From positions 399,418 to 463,417 of the forward strand of contig NZ_LWLE01000001.1 of NCBI RefSeq assembly GCF_001905125.1: a stretch of DNA of 64,000 nucleotides. Reading direction: 5' to 3'. This stretch comes from Streptomyces sp. TSRI0281. GTDB taxonomy: Bacteria > Actinomycetota > Actinomycetes > Streptomycetales > Streptomycetaceae. The position numbers and the translations under genes were made by a program. Within the stretch, counting starts at the first letter, position 1. Each line of letters starts with the position of its first letter. Shown piece after piece: positions 8,191-16,659 of this stretch. The notes below the pieces were generated by a model, which was not told the DNA's origin, searched no databases, and worked only from the letters and a program-made list of their open reading frames with translations.

Positions 8191-8417
8191 TTCGACGTGA
8201 TGGAGGTGACCAGTCCGTCGATCCGAGTCGAGATCTTCCCGCCGATGCCCGAGGCCGCGATCGCCCCGATGATCGCCACGACCACCAGGATGATGCCCAG
8301 GTACTCGAACGCCGTCTGACCCCGGTCCTTCGCCGCGTAGCGCTTCTGGATGCTGCTGACGGCGGTGTTGGCCCAGCCGTTGACGCGGATGGCGGTCTTC
8401 AGGGTGATGTCCGACAT
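8187..8417 (-). CDS. flp: Flp-type pilin (class IVb prepilin)
   Basis: The probable major pilin subunit: 76 residues from ATG 8417, which follows a strong GGAGGGGA ribosome binding site. The class IVb signature is D-R-G-Q-T-A-F-E-Y-L-G followed by a hydrophobic helix (I-I-L-V-V-V-A-I-I-G-A-I-A-A). Cleavage after G33 would leave Glu at +5 and a mature protein of about 43 residues. The leader is long for an Flp pilin, as is usual in actinobacteria. The stop overlaps the start of the TadG-like gene. A GGGCCC motif (copy D) lies about 135 bp upstream. Confidence 0.9.
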   Translation of the reverse strand: MSDITLKTAIRVNGWANTAVSSIQKRYAAKDRGQTAFEYLGIILVVVAIIGAIAASGIGGKISTRIDGLVTSITSK

Positions 8418-8552
8418 GGTGTTCCCCTCCTGATTCGGCCGACCGATTGCCGGCCGACTCGCACGTTCCTGGCATGTCGCGCCCGACTCCGGCTTCCTCC
8501 TGGCCGGTGCCGCTTGCGACATGAGAAACATAGAGGGGAGCTCCCTGCTCAC

Positions 8553-8574
8553 CAGAGGGTCCCAGGGCCCATTC
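8553..8574 (-). promoter_or_regulatory. GGGCCC motif, copy D, upstream of pilin
   Basis: On the minus strand it reads AATGGGCCC, TGGGA, CCCTCTGG, which aligns with copy A over its whole length with four differences. A second TTGGGCCC block adjoins it at 8578-8585. It lies in the gap between the response-regulator stop and the Flp pilin start, where a pilin promoter would be expected. Confidence 0.45.
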
Positions 8575-8617
8575 CCGGGCCCAAAGCGCGCTCTGGGCCC
8601 CCGCGTTGCCGTCCCGC

Positions 8618-9682
8618 TCAGCCATGGCCGCCCGCCCCTCGCGAGCCGCTGCCCGTCGCAGGTGCCGTGCCCAGCCAGCGGGCGATCGCCTCGCTGCGGC
8701 TGCCGCTGTGAAGTTTCGTGAAGATGCGGTTGATGTGGTTCTTCACGGTCTTCTCGCTGATGAAGCAGGTGGCGGCGATCTGCTGGTTGCTCATTCCGGA
8801 CGCAATCAGCTCCATGACCTCCACCTCCCTCGAACTCAGCCCGTGGTGTTGCCTGTTGAGAGCCGCGCCGGGCCCCCTGGTCATGGAAGACTGTCCCACA
8901 ACAGGTTGCAGTTGCGAAAGACCTTCCGGTTCTCGGACCTGTCGTGGCGCCACCGTGAGTGGTGGCGATGCTGTGAAGCCGGGCTGCGCCTCGTAGCCGG
9001 GGGGCGGGTACGGCACGCCGACGGTCAGGGCGGTGCCCAGGCCCTCCGGGAGCGTTCCGCGCCCGGGGTCCACGCCGTTGCGCATATGGGCGAGCAGGGC
9101 GTTCGCGGCGGTGGCCGTGAAGTTGGCCCGGCCGTGCTTCGTGTCGCGTACCGCCTGGACCAGCTGGTCCGCCGTGAACTCGCCGTGCACCAGATAGCCG
9201 CCCGCGCCCAGGCGCAGGGCCTCGTGGACGATCTCGCTCTCACGGCTGTAGGTCAGCATCATCACGGGCGCGATCCGCACCAGGTGCGGCAGGGCCGAGA
9301 TGCCGTCGACCCCGGGCATCCGGACGTCCAGCAGGACGACGTCCGGGCGGTGCCGCAGGGCCAGCTCGTAGGCCTGGCGGCCGTCCGCCGCCTCCGCGAC
9401 GACCTCGATGTCGGCGCGGCCGGAGAGCAGTACGCCCAGGCCGGCCCGGACCACGGGGTTGTCGTCCGCCACCACCACCCTGAGCTGGGCGGGGGCCTGG
9501 GGACCGGGTGTCGTCGGGAAGGGGACGGGCAGGACCTCGGGTGCCGCGGTCTGCTGAGGAACGGGGAACCCTGAGGAGCTGTGTTCCGTGGTGCGCGGTG
9601 CGATGTGCGGCGAGGTGTGCGGGGAGGCATGGTTCTGTGCCACCCAGTTCTGACTCGACGCGCGGGGGACGTCGTCCGGCAT
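8618..9682 (-). CDS. NarL/LuxR-family response regulator of the Tad locus
   Basis: A 354-residue regulator. Residues 1-65 are a Pro/Ser/Thr-rich extension. The receiver domain runs from about 67 to 185 with acidic D73/D74 and phospho-acceptor D119 in V-V-L-L-D-V-R-M-P-G. A LuxR-type helix-turn-helix lies at about 280-340 (L-S-S-R-E-V-E-V-M...K-T-V-K-N-H). The conserved receiver lysine (normally in G-Y-L-L-K) is His166 here (G-G-Y-L-V-H), so phosphorylation-linked switching may be altered. A linker of about 90 residues is unusually long. ATG 9682 follows GAGGAGGT. It starts 21 bp after the kinase gene and sits inside the pilus run, so it probably controls pilus expression. Confidence 0.88.
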   Translation of the reverse strand: MPDDVPRASSQNWVAQNHASPHTSPHIAPRTTEHSSSGFPVPQQTAAPEVLPVPFPTTPGPQAPAQLRVVVADDNPVVRAGLGVLLSGRADIEVVAEAADGRQAYELALRHRPDVVLLDVRMPGVDGISALPHLVRIAPVMMLTYSRESEIVHEALRLGAGGYLVHGEFTADQLVQAVRDTKHGRANFTATAANALLAHMRNGVDPGRGTLPEGLGTALTVGVPYPPPGYEAQPGFTASPPLTVAPRQVREPEGLSQLQPVVGQSSMTRGPGAALNRQHHGLSSREVEVMELIASGMSNQQIAATCFISEKTVKNHINRIFTKLHSGSRSEAIARWLGTAPATGSGSRGAGGHG

Positions 9683-9703
9683 TCTGCGACCTCCTCTCAG
9701 GAG

Positions 9704-11032
9704 CTACGGGTGGGGGGTGGATGGAGGGACGGTAGGGGTGGTGCCAAGAGCGGCGAGGGGTATTTCCAGGCGCACCTCGGTGCCCTGGGAAGCCTCTCCC
9801 CTGCCGATCCGGATGCGGGCGCCGATGGAAGCGGCGCGTTCGACCATGCCGACGAGGCCGAAGTGTCCGGCCCGGCGGAGGGAGTCGAGGGTGGTGCCCG
9901 CGGGCAGGCCGCGTCCGTCGTCGTAGACGCTGACGCGCAGGACGTCGCCCTTCACGCCCGCGAGAACGATCAGGTAGGTGGGGCCCGCGTGGCGGTGGGC
10001 GTTCTCCATGGCTTCGGAGGCGACCGTGAGCAGCTGCCGGGCGACCGCCTGCGGGACGGGCGGTACGGGGATGTGCTCCTGGATCCGGCGGAAGGTCGCG
10101 GCGAGGCCGTGGCGGTCGCTGAAGTCGGCCGCGCGGGCGCGGAGTTCGTCGACGACGTCCACGCCGCCGTCCAGGCCGGACTCGCGGCGGAGGTCGGTGA
10201 GCAGTTCGCGGGACTCGGCCGCGGCCCGGCGGGCGGCACGGGCGACGAGTTCGGCCTGTCGCCTGACGGTGGGCGGGTCCATCCGGTCGGCGGATCCGGC
10301 GAGGCCGTCGGCGGCCAGGGCGAGACCGTGCAGGGTCTTGGCGACGGAGTCGTGCATCTCGCGGGCGAGGCGGGTGCGCTCCCCTTCGACGGCCTCGTTC
10401 ACAGCGAGGCGGGCGCGGGTCTCGGTCAGGGCCTGGCTGGCTGTGCCGAAGCGCAGCAGCAGATTGCGCAGGGTGACGCCGACGGCCCCGGCGATCACGC
10501 AGAAGCCGGGAAGCAGGAGGTTGGTCGCGTCGCCGCCTTCGAGCTTCGGGACGGTGTTGTAGACGCCGAAGACGATGACGACCTGGACGGCGGCGAAGAC
10601 CGCGGCTCCCCGCCAGCCGTAGACGAGGCCGGCGAGGAGCGGGGTGCAGACGGTGACGTAGGCGAGCGTGGACTCGGGGGTGGCGGTGATCAGCAGCAGT
10701 GCGCCGAAGAACACGTCGATCCCGAGCAGCCAGGGGTGGCGCAGGAGGCGCGGGCCGAAGCGTTCCCAGTCGCGGAACAGGAGGTAGCTGCCCATGAACG
10801 TGATGAGGATCGCCGCCCCGATGAACCAGGTGGCGAGGCCGCGCGCGGTGTGGCTGATGGCGAACGGGGTGGCTATGGCGATCATCGCCAGCCGGAAGCC
10901 GAAGACCTGACGGCACATCGCCTGCAGGGCGTTGACCTGGATGGCGAGCGCGGGGCGCGCCTGCGGGTCGGTGGCGGCCATGGTCATGTCCGCGGTGAGT
11001 CCGTGCTGGATACCGCTGAGCTGAAACGTCAT
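9704..11032 (-). CDS. Sensor histidine kinase of the Tad locus
   Basis: A 442-residue kinase partnered with the adjacent response regulator. Residues about 45-185 hold a block of five or six membrane helices with almost no extracellular loop. The dimerisation/phosphoacceptor motif R-E-M-H-D-S-V-A-K-T-L-H follows at about 225 (HisKA_3 type). The C-terminal ATPase domain shows E-A-M-E-N-A-H-R-H-A (N box) and D-D-G-R-G-L-P (G box). This is the NarL-type kinase architecture. ATG 11032 is 49 bp after tadC. The signal sensed is unknown; a membrane-embedded sensor is likely. Confidence 0.88.
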   Translation of the reverse strand: MTFQLSGIQHGLTADMTMAATDPQARPALAIQVNALQAMCRQVFGFRLAMIAIATPFAISHTARGLATWFIGAAILITFMGSYLLFRDWERFGPRLLRHPWLLGIDVFFGALLLITATPESTLAYVTVCTPLLAGLVYGWRGAAVFAAVQVVIVFGVYNTVPKLEGGDATNLLLPGFCVIAGAVGVTLRNLLLRFGTASQALTETRARLAVNEAVEGERTRLAREMHDSVAKTLHGLALAADGLAGSADRMDPPTVRRQAELVARAARRAAAESRELLTDLRRESGLDGGVDVVDELRARAADFSDRHGLAATFRRIQEHIPVPPVPQAVARQLLTVASEAMENAHRHAGPTYLIVLAGVKGDVLRVSVYDDGRGLPAGTTLDSLRRAGHFGLVGMVERAASIGARIRIGRGEASQGTEVRLEIPLAALGTTPTVPPSTPHP

Positions 11033-11081
11033 GGGCCTGCCACCTCCCGTCTGTCCCCGTGATCGCCGTCGTCGGTCATCG

Positions 11082-11969
11082 TCAGCCGCCCGTCAGCGCG
11101 CCGAAGTCGACGTTGGCGCCGTAGACGAAGCCCACGGTCAGCAGGAGGAGCGTGCCGGGCAGAAGAAAGGAGGTGACGGCGAAGGTCGCCTTCGGCACCG
11201 CTTTCGCCGCCTTGCGGCGGGCGTTCTGGGCGTCGGTGCGGCGCATGTCGTTGGCGATCTGGATCAGCGTCTCGACGATCGGGGCACCGAGCTCCTCGCC
11301 CTGCTGGAGCGTGGTGACGAACATCGCGACCTGTTCCGAGTCGTTGCGCCTGCGCAGTTCGTCGAATGCCTGGCGACGGCTGACACCCATGTCCATCTGA
11401 CGCAGGGTGATGCGGAGTTCGTCGGCCCAGGGGCCTTCGTACTTCTCGGCGACGCGGGCGAGCGCCTGGCGGAAGCCGAGACCCGCCGAGACGACGACGG
11501 CCAGGACGTCGAGGAAGTCGGGAAGGGTGCGCTCGATGTGTTCGCGGCGGACCCGGATGGCGGACCAGATGCCCGCCTCCACCCAGAAGAGACCGAAGGC
11601 GATCATGAAGATGGCGAGGAAGAGCTGCCCCCGCAGGAGCATCGAGAACGCACCGAGGACGCCGAGCGCCCCGTAGACGGCGCGCCGGGCGGCGTACCGG
11701 TCGATGGTGAGACCGCCGGGGTTACCGGCCAGGTCGATCTGACGGCGCTTCTTGGTGACCGCCTTGGGTCCCATCATCCGCAGCACCATGGGGGCCCAGC
11801 GGATGCCGAGCCGGTCGACGCCGGAGCCCACCGCGCTGGTGCGGGTGGCGCCGGATTCCAGGGCGATGGCGAGGTCGCCGGGCAGTTTGGCATCGGCCCG
11901 GTACATCCGGATGCCGTGGATGGCTCCGTACACCGCGAGTCCGACGACGAGCGGGAGCAACAAGTCCAT
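11082..11969 (-). CDS. tadC: TadC-like type II secretion F-domain protein
   Basis: An inner-membrane platform protein of the Flp pilus machine, 295 residues. An N-terminal helix is followed by a cytoplasmic stretch, then two or three helices around residues 105-140, a T2SF domain (L-P-D-F-L-D-V-L-A-V-V-V-S-A-G-L-G-F-R-Q-A-L), and a C-terminal helix (L-L-L-L-T-V-G-F-V-Y-G). The GEELGAPI...IANDMR segment is typical of TadC. ATG 11969 lies 22 bp downstream of tadB. It is expected to pair with TadB under the TadA ATPase. Confidence 0.92.
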   Translation of the reverse strand: MDLLLPLVVGLAVYGAIHGIRMYRADAKLPGDLAIALESGATRTSAVGSGVDRLGIRWAPMVLRMMGPKAVTKKRRQIDLAGNPGGLTIDRYAARRAVYGALGVLGAFSMLLRGQLFLAIFMIAFGLFWVEAGIWSAIRVRREHIERTLPDFLDVLAVVVSAGLGFRQALARVAEKYEGPWADELRITLRQMDMGVSRRQAFDELRRRNDSEQVAMFVTTLQQGEELGAPIVETLIQIANDMRRTDAQNARRKAAKAVPKATFAVTSFLLPGTLLLLTVGFVYGANVDFGALTGG

Positions 11970-11991
11970 GTCTGGTTCTTCTCTCAGGCCG

Positions 11992-12936
11992 TCAGACGTC
12001 GATACGGGACAGGCGCCGGATCACGATGAATCCGATCGCGTACAGGACGATGGAGATGACGACGGCGATCTGGCCGATGAGGGCTCCGGTCATCCGGTCG
12101 AGGGCGCCGGGCATCACGGCGTTCATCAGCAGCATGGCGCCGATCCCGAAGCCGGGTACGGCGTACGCGGTGACGGTGACCTGGGACAGCTGGGTCTTGA
12201 CCTCGCGCCGGGTCTCCTTGCGTTCCTCCAGGGTCTCGGTGAGGTTGCGCAGGGAGCTGACGACCGTACCGCCGGCCCGGTTGGAGAGGACCAGTGTGGT
12301 CACCAGGACGACGAGTTCGCGTGAGGGCAGCCGGTCGGTCACCTCGCTGAGCGCGTCCTCCAGGGGTTCACCGACGGCGAGGCGGCGGGCGACGCGGGCC
12401 AGCTCCTCCCCGGCCGGGTTCTCCAGTTCGTCGGCGGCCATGGACAGCGCGGTCCGCAGGGCCAGGCCCGCCTGGGTGGCGTTGGCGAGGATGCGGGACA
12501 GCTCGGGGAGCTGGTTGATGAAGCGTTCGGTGCGCTTGACCCGCTGCCAGTTCAGGAAGGCGTTGGTGCCCCACAGGCCGATCAGGGCGGCCACCGGGCC
12601 GAAGAACGCGGCAAGCATCGAGGAGGCGATCATCCACAGCCCGGCCATCGCCAGGAGCGCGTACACGAAGAACTCGCCCGGTGTGAGCTCCATGCCGGTC
12701 GCGCCGAGCTTCAGTTCCAGCTTCCGGCCCAGAGCGGTTTTGCGCAGCTTGCGGTCGAGCGTGCGGAACCGGCGACGACGGCCCGTCTCGGGAAGGTGAC
12801 CGACGTGGGAGAGCCGGTCGACCAGTTCGTCGCGGTCGGCCTTGCCGCCGGAGTAGGCGTGCAGGCCCATGACGCCGAGCACGCCGCACAGCAGGGTGAC
12901 GCCGATCGTGATCAGGGGGAGATTCACATTGTCCAT
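11992..12936 (-). CDS. tadB: TadB-like type II secretion F-domain protein
   Basis: A 314-residue membrane platform protein. A membrane helix at residues 7-24 is followed by a basic cytoplasmic region, paired helices near 95-135, and the F domain with Q-L-P-E-L-S-R-I-L-A-N-A-T-Q-A-G and V-V-L-V-T-T-L-V-L-S-N-R-A-G-G. Two C-terminal helices follow. The T-R-R-E-V-K-T-Q-L-S-Q motif is characteristic of TadB. ATG 12936 was chosen because the first helix starts directly after it; it lies 10 bp after the tadA stop. Confidence 0.92.
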   Translation of the reverse strand: MDNVNLPLITIGVTLLCGVLGVMGLHAYSGGKADRDELVDRLSHVGHLPETGRRRRFRTLDRKLRKTALGRKLELKLGATGMELTPGEFFVYALLAMAGLWMIASSMLAAFFGPVAALIGLWGTNAFLNWQRVKRTERFINQLPELSRILANATQAGLALRTALSMAADELENPAGEELARVARRLAVGEPLEDALSEVTDRLPSRELVVLVTTLVLSNRAGGTVVSSLRNLTETLEERKETRREVKTQLSQVTVTAYAVPGFGIGAMLLMNAVMPGALDRMTGALIGQIAVVISIVLYAIGFIVIRRLSRIDV

Positions 12937-12946
12937 GGCTCGGTAC

Positions 12947-14284
12947 CTAATTGGCCTCTCGGGTGGCGAGCTGTTCGGCGGATGCGGCGACACCGAACGC
13001 CTGGGGGATGGGCTGGCTGGCCATGTAGAGGCGGTCGGCGATCCGGCGGGGCAGGGGGAGGTACTGGAAGTCCCCGAGGATCCGCCCTTCGGCATCCATC
13101 GGCCGGGCGTTGAACTTGGCCACGGTGACGATGCGGTACGGGTCCCGGCCGTGCGAGTCCAGGGCCGCGATCTCGGTGACCTTTCGCGTTCCGTCGGCGT
13201 GCCGGGTCAGCTGGACGATGACGTCGACGGCGCTGTTGATCTGGTCGTGCAGCGCCTCGAAAGGGATCTTGATCTCCGACATGGAGGCCAGGGTCTGCAG
13301 ACGCATCAGCGCGTCCTCGGCGTTGTTGGCGTGGACGGTGGCGAGCGATCCGTCGTGACCGGTGGACATCGCCTGGAGCATGTCAAGCGATTCGCCGCCT
13401 CGGACCTCACCGACGACGATGCGGTCGGGGCGCATACGCAGGGAGTTGCGCACCAGGTCGCGGATGGTGATCTGGCCCTTGCCCTCCACGTTCGCCGGTC
13501 GGGACTCCAGCCGGATCACATGGCTCTGCTGGAGCTGGAGTTCGGCGGAGTCCTCGATCGTCACGATGCGCTCGCTGTTCGGGATCAGCCCGGACAGCGC
13601 GTTGAGCAGCGTCGTCTTTCCGGTGCCGGTGGCGCCGGAGACGATGATGTTGAGCTTGGCCTGTACGAGACCGGCGAGCAGGATCAGCATCTGCTCGTCC
13701 AGCGAGCCGAAGCCGATCATCTCCTGGAGGGTGAAGGACCTCGGGAACCGCCGGATGGTGAGCGTCGCGCCGGTCAGGGACAGCGGCGGGATGATCACGT
13801 TGACACGCTCACCGCTGGGCAGTCGCGCGTCGACCATGGGGTTCGACTCGTCCACCCGGCGGTTGACGGTCGACACGATGCGCTCGATGGTCTGCATCAG
13901 CTGCTCGTGCGAGCCGAAGCGCATCGGAAGCTGTTCGACCTTGCCGCTGCGCTCCACGAAGATCTGGTCCGGCCCGTTCACCATGATCTCGGTGATGGAG
14001 GCGTCTTCGAGGAGCGGTTCCAGGATGCCGAGTCCGAGGGCCTCGTCGACCACGCGGCGGATCAGCTGCGAGCGCTCCATGGTCGAGAGGACCGGACCCT
14101 CGCGGCTGATGATGTGCCCGAGGACGCGCTCCAGGCGGGCCCGCCGCTCGGCGGCGGCCAGCGAGGACATCTCCGCGAGGTCGATCTCCTCCAGCAGCTT
14201 GGCCCGGTAGGTGGCCACCATGTGGCCGTCCTCCCGTGCCCCGCCTTGCTCCTCCGGGGCGGTCATGCGTGCCCGCAGGCTCAT
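12947..14284 (-). CDS. tadA: CpaF/TadA secretion ATPase
   Basis: The hexameric ATPase that powers Flp pilus assembly, 445 residues. The N-terminal CpaF domain is followed by the Walker A G-A-T-G-T-G-K-T at 217-224, the Asp box (I-V-T-I-E-D-S-A-E-L), the Walker B region with R-I-V-V-G-E-V-R-G-G-E, and the His box S-T-G-H-D-G-S-L-A-T-V-H-A-N. All catalytic elements are present and the length is normal for the family. ATG 14284 follows GAGGAGTTACGC. The gap of 106 bp to the upstream TadE gene is the largest in the run and could hold an internal promoter. Confidence 0.96.
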   Translation of the reverse strand: MSLRARMTAPEEQGGAREDGHMVATYRAKLLEEIDLAEMSSLAAAERRARLERVLGHIISREGPVLSTMERSQLIRRVVDEALGLGILEPLLEDASITEIMVNGPDQIFVERSGKVEQLPMRFGSHEQLMQTIERIVSTVNRRVDESNPMVDARLPSGERVNVIIPPLSLTGATLTIRRFPRSFTLQEMIGFGSLDEQMLILLAGLVQAKLNIIVSGATGTGKTTLLNALSGLIPNSERIVTIEDSAELQLQQSHVIRLESRPANVEGKGQITIRDLVRNSLRMRPDRIVVGEVRGGESLDMLQAMSTGHDGSLATVHANNAEDALMRLQTLASMSEIKIPFEALHDQINSAVDVIVQLTRHADGTRKVTEIAALDSHGRDPYRIVTVAKFNARPMDAEGRILGDFQYLPLPRRIADRLYMASQPIPQAFGVAASAEQLATREAN

Positions 14285-14390
14285 GTGCGTAACTCCTCGG
14301 TCTCACTGTCCGGTCGAACCTGCGGGTGGTCGGTCCCGCAGGCGGTCGTTCCCTCGGGGGCGAGCGGGCGGGGGGCCCGGCTCGCGGACG

Positions 14391-14813
14391 CTAGCCGCGG
14401 GGCATGGTGGAACTCCGTTCGGCCTTGCCCCACTTGCCCTTCATCCCTGGAACCACGTTGGGGACCTCGATCTTGATGGTGACCGTCACATCGCCGGCGC
14501 CTTCGCTCTCGTCGTACGTGAAACCGTCCTCCGCGAGCCAGTCGCTCATCGCGTCCCTGGCGGCCGTACGGGCGTTGCCCGTGGGGAAGTCCTTGGACGC
14601 CGTCCTGGCCGCCGCACGGGCCGCCGTACCGGCCTGAGCGGTCGTGTACGCGGCGAGGCCGGCCTGGATGGCGAGGAGGGCGACGAGGAGGAGGAGTGGG
14701 AGGAAGCCCAGGTACTCGATGGCGACCTGGCCCCGGTCGGCACGGCGGGGGCAGGGCCGACGGCTGTCGGTGTTCCTGCCACCGGAGTGCTTCACACGTG
14801 TGGTTACGGTCAT
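14391..14813 (-). CDS. TadE-like minor pilin 1
   Basis: A 140-residue TadE family protein. A basic N-terminus with D-R-G-Q-V-A-I-E-Y-L-G leads into a hydrophobic helix (F-L-P-L-L-L-L-V-A-L-L-A-I-Q). It is followed by an alanine-rich stretch (A-Q-A-G-T-A-A-R-A-A-A-R-T) and a small exported domain. Glu at +5 after the glycine suggests processing by the prepilin peptidase. ATG 14813 lies 3 bp after the stop of the second TadE gene, so the pair is tightly coupled. Confidence 0.88.
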   Translation of the reverse strand: MTVTTRVKHSGGRNTDSRRPCPRRADRGQVAIEYLGFLPLLLLVALLAIQAGLAAYTTAQAGTAARAAARTASKDFPTGNARTAARDAMSDWLAEDGFTYDESEGAGDVTVTIKIEVPNVVPGMKGKWGKAERSSTMPRG

Positions 14814-14816
14814 CGC

Positions 14817-15359
14817 TCAGCCCTCCAGCGCCGAGCCGGCGTGGCCCGTGATCTTCACGTCCAGGTCGAACAGGCCCGGAACCAGGACAGGGACCTTGAG
14901 TTTGACGTCGGCCTTGTACAGCTCACGGCTGGACCTGCACGTGATCTTGACGCTGTCCTTCCAGGCATCCGGCAGGTGCGCCTTCGCCCCCTTCTTGCAC
15001 GCCCGGCTCTGTGCGTACTCCGCACCGCTGCCCTTGCGTGCGCCCACGTCCGCCGCGTTCCCCGCGAGGCTCCAGGTGTAACCGATCAGCGCGCACTCCC
15101 AGAGCACGAGCATGATCAGGATGATGAACGGGGTCATCCCCAGGAACTCGATCGCGGTCTGCCCGCGGTCGCGGTCACGGCCTCGCACGAAACGGCCGTG
15201 TACGAAACGGCCGCGTACGCGGAAGCGGTGGGCGGCCGTGCGCCTCAGGCCGCTCCGTGAGCGCGTGAGCCCGTCCGGGGAGCGCGTGAGCCCGTCCCGG
15301 GAGCTGTGGGCGTCACGCCTCCCCCGTATCTCGGTGTCCGGTGCCCGGTTGGTAGTCAT
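14817..15359 (-). CDS. TadE-like minor pilin 2
   Basis: A 180-residue TadE family protein with D-R-G-Q-T-A-I-E-F-L-G followed by a membrane helix. It has a longer N-terminal extension than its neighbour, containing a short internal repeat (D-G-L-T-R-S twice) encoded by near-identical DNA at about 15258-15300. Two cysteines in the exported part (SRACKKG and KITCRSS) could form a disulfide. ATG 15359 lies 3 bp after the cpaE stop. Confidence 0.87.
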   Translation of the reverse strand: MTTNRAPDTEIRGRRDAHSSRDGLTRSPDGLTRSRSGLRRTAAHRFRVRGRFVHGRFVRGRDRDRGQTAIEFLGMTPFIILIMLVLWECALIGYTWSLAGNAADVGARKGSGAEYAQSRACKKGAKAHLPDAWKDSVKITCRSSRELYKADVKLKVPVLVPGLFDLDVKITGHAGSALEG

Positions 15360-15362
15360 CGG

Positions 15363-16652
15363 TCAACGTGTCCCCTCGGTCTTCCCGTGGCCCTGGTCGT
15401 CCCCGTCGCGCCGTCGGCGCGGCCGTCCGATCGAGCCACGGTCGTTTTTGAATGCGACGCCGCTCTTCTTCTTGCTCGCGCTGACCTTGACGATGCCCAG
15501 TTCTCCGGCGAGTCCCCAGAGTGCTTGCTTGACGGTGCTCTTGGCATCCAGTTCGTGCAGGCGACCGGCGTCCACCGATGCCTGGAGTTCCTTGAAGTTC
15601 GCGGGCACCGCCGCGTTCGCCACCTGGGTTCCGGTGATCTTCTGGATCAGGGGTGGCTGGATCTCGGTGTTGCGGGTGAAGCGGTTGACGAGGGTGATGG
15701 TCTCCTCCGCCTTGCGGATCTGGAGCCGTTCCCACATCCGTACGATGCGCTTGGCGCCGCGCACCGCGATGACGTCCGGGGTCGTCACCAGCAGGGCCAC
15801 GTCCGCCATCTCGATGGCCGCCGCGTTGGCCCCGTTCATCTGGCCGCCGCAGTCGATGACCACGATCTCGTAGCGGGTGCGCAGCGCGCTGACGATCTGG
15901 CGGGCGGACCGGTCGCTGACCTCCTCGCCCCGTTCCCCCTCGCCGGGTGCCAGCAGCAGGGCCAGGCCCGTCGAGTGGGAGAACACCGCGTCGGCCAGGA
16001 CCCGCGGCGAGATCTCCGTGATCAGCGCCAGGTCGACGAGCGAACGCCGGAACTGCACATCGAGGTACGAGGCGACATCACCGGTCTGGAGGTCCATGTC
16101 GACCAGGGCCACCGTGTTGCCGGACGCCTGGGCCGCCAGGGCGAGTTGGATCGCCGTGACGGTGGCGCCCACCCCGCCCTTGGCGCCGGTCACGGTCAGG
16201 ACCATGCCCCCGGGACCGGTGAACACGTCATTGCTCGCCGTGAGGTGGCGCCGGACGCCGGCCGACCACTGGGACGCGGCCTGGACCCGGTTGGCCAGTT
16301 CCTCGTAGCTCAGCGGCAGCGTGACGAGCCCGCGGGCTCCGGAGTCCATGGCGTCGGCGAACAGGCCGGGGTTGGCATCCGCGGTGATCAGGACGACCCC
16401 GACGGACGGGAACCGCATCGACACTTCCCGGATGAGCTCCAGGGCCGGTACCGGGCCGATCCGCTCATGGACCAGCACGACCTCGGGCAGCTCGTCGAGG
16501 GACTCGCCCGCGAGCCTGGCCAGGGTGTCGATCAGCTGGGTCGAGTCGCCGACCGGCGCGGCCGGTTCCGCGTCGGGCAGCTGGCTGAGCAGTGTGGTGA
16601 CCGATCTGGCCGCGTCGAGGTCACCGACGGCCGGGAGGATTCTGGTGGTCAT
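15363..16652 (-). CDS. cpaE: CpaE/TadZ-like pilus localisation ATPase
   Basis: A 429-residue MinD/ParA-type protein expected to position the pilus machine. Residues 1-130 form a receiver-like domain without a full phosphorylation site. A deviant Walker A, K-G-G-V-G-A-T, is at 158-164, and Walker A' (V-A-L-V-D-M-D-L-Q-T-G-D) is at about 188. The V-I-D-C-G-G-Q segment fits Walker B. The C-terminus is basic with several arginine clusters. ATG 16652 is 7 bp after cpaB. Confidence 0.9.
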   Translation of the reverse strand: MTTRILPAVGDLDAARSVTTLLSQLPDAEPAAPVGDSTQLIDTLARLAGESLDELPEVVLVHERIGPVPALELIREVSMRFPSVGVVLITADANPGLFADAMDSGARGLVTLPLSYEELANRVQAASQWSAGVRRHLTASNDVFTGPGGMVLTVTGAKGGVGATVTAIQLALAAQASGNTVALVDMDLQTGDVASYLDVQFRRSLVDLALITEISPRVLADAVFSHSTGLALLLAPGEGERGEEVSDRSARQIVSALRTRYEIVVIDCGGQMNGANAAAIEMADVALLVTTPDVIAVRGAKRIVRMWERLQIRKAEETITLVNRFTRNTEIQPPLIQKITGTQVANAAVPANFKELQASVDAGRLHELDAKSTVKQALWGLAGELGIVKVSASKKKSGVAFKNDRGSIGRPRRRRDGDDQGHGKTEGTR

Positions 16653-16659
16653 CCCATCC

